A stretch of DNA of 26,675 nucleotides. Origin: Deltaproteobacteria bacterium (GTDB lineage Bacteria > Desulfobacterota > Desulfobacteria > Desulfobacterales > JAUVGT01). The stretch is taken from positions 1 to 26,675 of the forward strand of contig JAUVGT010000009.1 of NCBI GenBank assembly GCA_030593645.1. Direction: 5' to 3'. The notes under the pieces are model-generated. The model worked only from the letters and a program-made list of their open reading frames with translations. It was not told where the DNA came from and did no database searches. Shown piece by piece: positions 23,922-26,675 of the stretch (position 1 is its first letter; every line of letters starts with the position of its first letter). Made by a program: the position numbers and the translations under genes.

Positions 23922-25910
23922 ATGAGTGATCAAGATCAAGTTAAAATGACCCCGATGGATTACGATAAAGACAGGCCAGAAGCCGATAATCCGGTGAAAA
24001 TTGAGGACCTGACATTACGCGACGGTCATCAATCCCTGTTTGCCACCAGGGGGCGGACAGAAGACATGATACCTGTGGCTGAAATGATGGATGAAGTCGG
24101 ATTCTGGGCTGTTGAAACATGGGGAGGGGCCACATTCGATACCATGCACAGGTTTCTGAACGAGGATCCGTGGGAACGGATCCGGACATTGAAACGCTAC
24201 ATGAAAAAAACACCGTTTTCCATGCTTTTAAGGGCGCAGAACCTGGTGGGTTACAGGAATTACGCGGATGATGTCGCGGAAGCATTTGTGGAACGTGCCG
24301 CGGCGAACGGAATGGATATTTTTCGGACATTCGACGCGTTAAATGATTATCGCAATTTTGAAACAGTCGTCCCTGTGATTCAGAAAAATGATAAGCATTT
24401 CCAGGGCTGTATCTGTTATACTATGACGGAACCCCGCATGGGCGGTAAGGTTTATAACATTGATTATTACATCAATAAGGCCAAAGATCTTGAACAAATG
24501 GGTGCTGACAGCATATGCATCAAAGATATGGCCGGACTCCTTGCGCCTTATGATGCCTATGCCCTTGTAAAGGCGCTTAAAGAAAATGTTGAACCCCCGA
24601 TACATCTTCACAGTCATTTTACTTCCGGTATGTCTCCCATGACCCATCTAAAGGCCATTGAGGCCGGGGTGGACATCATCGATACCTGTATGACTCCGTA
24701 CGCCTACCGGACGTCCCATGCGGCAATTGAACCTCTTGTGATGACACTGCTCGGGACAAACCGGGACACCGGTTTTGATATCAACCAGCTTGCGAATATA
24801 AACACGATTCTTGAAAAAGAAATACTGCCCAAGTATAAACACCTCCTTGATGATACCAAGGTATCGATTATCGATATCAATGTTCTTCTCCACCAGACTC
24901 CCGGCGGAATGCTTTCCAACCTGGTTAACCAGTTAAGAGAGATGGACGCCCTTGATAAGATAGACCAGGTTTACGCGGAGCTTCCCAAAGTCAGGAAAGA
25001 CCTTGGCCAGATACCCCTTGTGACACCGACCAGCCAGATCGTGGGTATCCAGACCGTTAACAATGTGCTTTTTGATGATGAGAATGAAAGGTACAAGATG
25101 ATCACCGCGCAGGTTAAGGATCTCTGCTATGGTTTGTACGGGAAGACAGCGGTGCCGATCAACAAGGACGTTCAGAAAAAGGCTTTAAAGGGTTATGAAA
25201 GAGGCGAAGAACCGATCACTTGCAGACCGGCGGAAGTCATTGAACCGGAACTCGCAAAAGCACAGGAGGACGTCAAAGGTCTGGCAGTAGACCTGGATGA
25301 TGAAGTTCTCTACGCGATCTACCCGGTTACAGGCAAGCGTTTTCTGAAATGGAAATACGGCAAGGAAGAACCGCCCGAAGAGGTCCGGGCAAAAACCCTT
25401 GAGGAAGGGAAGGCTGAAGAAGAATTGATTCGAAAAGCCAGAGCAGGCCTGCTTGTTGAAAAGAAAGAAAAACCCGCTCCCGCCAAGACGGAGAATCTGC
25501 GGACTTTTAACGTGTTTGTTGATGATGATTCTTTTGAGGTTGGTGTGGATGAGATCGGCGGGCCGCCGATGGTAAATTATGTACAGCAGATGCCCGCAGC
25601 CCCCCTTGCACCCGCTGCTCCAGCAGCTCAAACCGCGCCAGCCGCACCGGCTGATCCGCCTGTAAAAGAAGCCGCGCCTGCACCTGCCGCTGTTGAAGGT
25701 ACCCCGCTAAAAGCCCCGATGCCTGGGATGATCGTTAACTATGAAAAACAGGTGGGTGATTCAATTAACGAGGGCGAAACCGTTGTGGTTCTGGAAGCAA
25801 TGAAAATGGAAAATGCACTGCCCGCGCCGGCCAGCGGTACAATCAAATCAATCAATTTTTCAAGCGGTGATTCGGTCGCAAAGGACGACGTTCTTTGTGT
25901 CATTGGATAA
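23922..25910 (+). CDS. Transcarboxylase 5S-type carboxyltransferase fused to a biotin-carrier domain (PycB/OadA-like)
   Basis: This enzyme exchanges a carboxyl group between pyruvate/oxaloacetate and biotin, with its own biotinyl domain. In 662 residues the TIM barrel has D34 in LTLRDGHQS, the carbamylated-lysine candidate K201 in CIKDMAG, and metal ligands H228/H230/H232 in HLHSH. The conserved barrel-end domain (about 330-480) follows. An Ala/Pro-rich swinging linker (about 555-590) leads to the biotinyl domain with EAMKMEN, biotinylated K628, 34 residues from the end. This equals 5S plus 1.3S of Propionibacterium transcarboxylase in one chain; PycB and OadA share the layout. With the 12S-like gene upstream, a methylmalonyl-CoA:pyruvate transcarboxylase is the simplest reading. 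Strong SD (AGAGGAG) upstream; terminator downstream. Confidence 0.9.
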   Translation: MSDQDQVKMTPMDYDKDRPEADNPVKIEDLTLRDGHQSLFATRGRTEDMIPVAEMMDEVGFWAVETWGGATFDTMHRFLNEDPWERIRTLKRYMKKTPFSMLLRAQNLVGYRNYADDVAEAFVERAAANGMDIFRTFDALNDYRNFETVVPVIQKNDKHFQGCICYTMTEPRMGGKVYNIDYYINKAKDLEQMGADSICIKDMAGLLAPYDAYALVKALKENVEPPIHLHSHFTSGMSPMTHLKAIEAGVDIIDTCMTPYAYRTSHAAIEPLVMTLLGTNRDTGFDINQLANINTILEKEILPKYKHLLDDTKVSIIDINVLLHQTPGGMLSNLVNQLREMDALDKIDQVYAELPKVRKDLGQIPLVTPTSQIVGIQTVNNVLFDDENERYKMITAQVKDLCYGLYGKTAVPINKDVQKKALKGYERGEEPITCRPAEVIEPELAKAQEDVKGLAVDLDDEVLYAIYPVTGKRFLKWKYGKEEPPEEVRAKTLEEGKAEEELIRKARAGLLVEKKEKPAPAKTENLRTFNVFVDDDSFEVGVDEIGGPPMVNYVQQMPAAPLAPAAPAAQTAPAAPADPPVKEAAPAPAAVEGTPLKAPMPGMIVNYEKQVGDSINEGETVVVLEAMKMENALPAPASGTIKSINFSSGDSVAKDDVLCVIG

Positions 25911-25922
25911 TTGAATGGATAC

Positions 25923-25989
25923 GAACCGGAGAATGGAACTGCGGGGAAATCCCCGGATTGTCAGTTTGTCGATTCTCCGGTTCTTTTTT
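25923..25989 (+). terminator. Intrinsic terminator after the transcarboxylase operon
   Basis: A perfect 12-bp stem (GAACCGGAGAAT at 25923-25934, ATTCTCCGGTTC at 25972-25983) encloses a second small hairpin (GGGGAAATCCCC). It is followed by six T, 13 bp beyond the stop codon. The T-run merges directly into the MITE end fragment at 25985. Confidence 0.8.
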
Positions 25990-26026
25990 ACGAAACCGTC
26001 TCATTCGGACTTTTTACGAGACCATC
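25985..26026 (+). repeat. MITE-like element, right-end fragment (about 42 bp)
   Basis: This carries both degenerate tandem end motifs of the full element (TTTTTACGAAACCGTC, then TCATTC, then GGACTTTTTACGAGACCATC) but lacks the palindromic core and left end. It sits between the terminator and sucC. It resembles a decayed copy in which the terminator or a deletion has replaced the left part. Confidence 0.8.
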
Positions 26027-26067
26027 TTTTATAGTAATTTGATGATTGAATTTAGGAGAGAAGATTC

Positions 26068-26675
26068 ATGAAAATTCATGAGTATCAAGCCAAAGAGCTG
26101 TATAAAAAATACAATATACCGGTACCCAGAGGCGGTGTAGCTTTTACACATGATGAAGCAACAGCTGCCGCTCAAAAACTGGGAACGTTTCCTGTTGTGG
26201 TTAAAGCCCAGATCCACGCGGGAGGCCGCGGAAGGGGCGGAGGGGTTAAGCTGGCAAAATCTCTTGATGAAGTCAACACGCTGGCTGGAGAAATTTTGGG
26301 AATGACCCTTGTCACGCACCAAACCGGTCCTGACGGAAAGCTCGTAAAAAAGGTACTTGTGGAACAGGGCCTGAACATTGAAAAGGAGCTGTACTTAAGT
26401 ATTATCCCGGACCGGGCAACCGCAAAAATTGTTGTCATGGCGAGTGAGGCCGGCGGTATGGATATTGAAGAGGTTGCGGAGAAGACACCCGAAAAGATAA
26501 TCAAGGTGTATATCAATCCCCTGACAGGTATCCAGGCATACCACTGCCGTGAAACAGCTTTTGGTCTGAACCTGCCTGCCGCGGTGATGAAGCAGTTCAA
26601 TGCCATGCTGACAAATCTGTACCGGCTTTTTTGTGATTATGACTGTTCCCTGCTTGAGATCAACCCGCTGGTCAT
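26068..26675 (+). CDS. sucC: Succinyl-CoA synthetase beta subunit (ADP-forming), 3' end beyond window
   Basis: This is the beta subunit of succinyl-CoA ligase, making ATP (or GTP) from succinyl-CoA, the mutase product. Its first 202 residues are in the window, and the reading frame is open at the edge. The opening MKIHEYQAKELYKKYNIPVPRG and the ATP-grasp segment VVVKAQIHAGGRGRGGGVKLAKS are diagnostic. EGGMDIEE-type motifs (here EAGGMDIEEVAEKTPEKI) and CSLLEINPLV follow. SD AGGAG lies about 10 nt before the ATG. A nine-codon ORF (ATG 26042 to TGA 26071) ends overlapping the sucC ATG in ATGA. The partner sucD is expected just beyond the window. It connects the methylmalonyl-CoA branch to succinate. 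Confidence 0.95.
   Translation, partial: MKIHEYQAKELYKKYNIPVPRGGVAFTHDEATAAAQKLGTFPVVVKAQIHAGGRGRGGGVKLAKSLDEVNTLAGEILGMTLVTHQTGPDGKLVKKVLVEQGLNIEKELYLSIIPDRATAKIVVMASEAGGMDIEEVAEKTPEKIIKVYINPLTGIQAYHCRETAFGLNLPAAVMKQFNAMLTNLYRLFCDYDCSLLEINPLV

Noticed and set aside
22034..25910. Sodium-pumping methylmalonyl-CoA decarboxylase (mmdABCDE) reading of the operon
   Set aside because: No membrane MmdB or MmdD-type gene is present, and the third gene has a pyruvate/oxaloacetate-type barrel. It cannot be fully excluded because other subunits may be encoded elsewhere.
1..26675. CRISPR array, tRNA or rRNA genes, transposase, prophage
   Set aside because: The only repeats are the two MITE-like families and short intergenic repeats; spacing is irregular and no RNA-gene or transposase signature was seen.

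Overview
The window most likely comes from a mesophilic, strictly anaerobic Desulfobacterota (Desulfobacterales-like) bacterium. The reasons are a nickel/cobalt ECF transporter, a complete run of methylmalonyl-CoA pathway genes with a transcarboxylase-style biotin enzyme, gatCAB-dependent tRNA amidation, a Desulfobacterales-style acidic porin and moderate GC content. This placement is inferred from gene content, not from a marker gene. I found no tRNA, rRNA, CRISPR array, transposase or phage gene.

Layout. (1) 156-3926, minus strand: a nickel-type ECF operon in transcription order NikK-like, NikM/CbiM, NikL-like, CbiQ, CbiO. Its leader carries a hairpin plus T-run just before the first gene, and a second hairpin plus T-run lies between the first and second genes. 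(2) 4230-8647, plus strand: argS, a membrane-anchored SPOR protein, gatC, gatA and a 58-residue small protein. (3) mutL (plus), convergent with a secreted FG-GAP/TolB-like protein (minus), then an outer-membrane porin and gatB, all on the minus strand. (4) 16196-18984, plus strand: a DUF2065 membrane peptide, queA, tgt (queuosine tRNA modification) and a NifU-C-type Fe-S protein. (5) 19023 to the end, plus strand: methylmalonyl-CoA epimerase, methylmalonyl-CoA mutase, a carboxyltransferase (12S/MmdA type), a 71-residue MmdE-like protein, a 5S-type carboxyltransferase fused to a biotin domain, and sucC (cut by the window end). Together these interconvert propionyl-CoA, methylmalonyl-CoA and succinyl-CoA while moving a carboxyl group between methylmalonyl-CoA and pyruvate/oxaloacetate. 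This is the core of propionate oxidation, or of propionate formation if run in reverse.

The most unusual content is mobile and non-coding. A 151-161 bp MITE-like palindromic element occurs in four long copies (one cut by the window start) and two end fragments, all in the same orientation. It has terminal inverted repeats and apparent 6-7 bp AT-rich target duplications. Two copies sit directly against start codons: the tgt copy duplicated the start codon itself (ATGTTT on both sides), and the mutL copy ends 6 bp before the ATG. In both cases the element now supplies the sequence where a ribosome-binding site should be, and its reading frame is open into the gene. A second, unrelated 195 bp inverted-repeat element lies between the mutase and carboxyltransferase genes.
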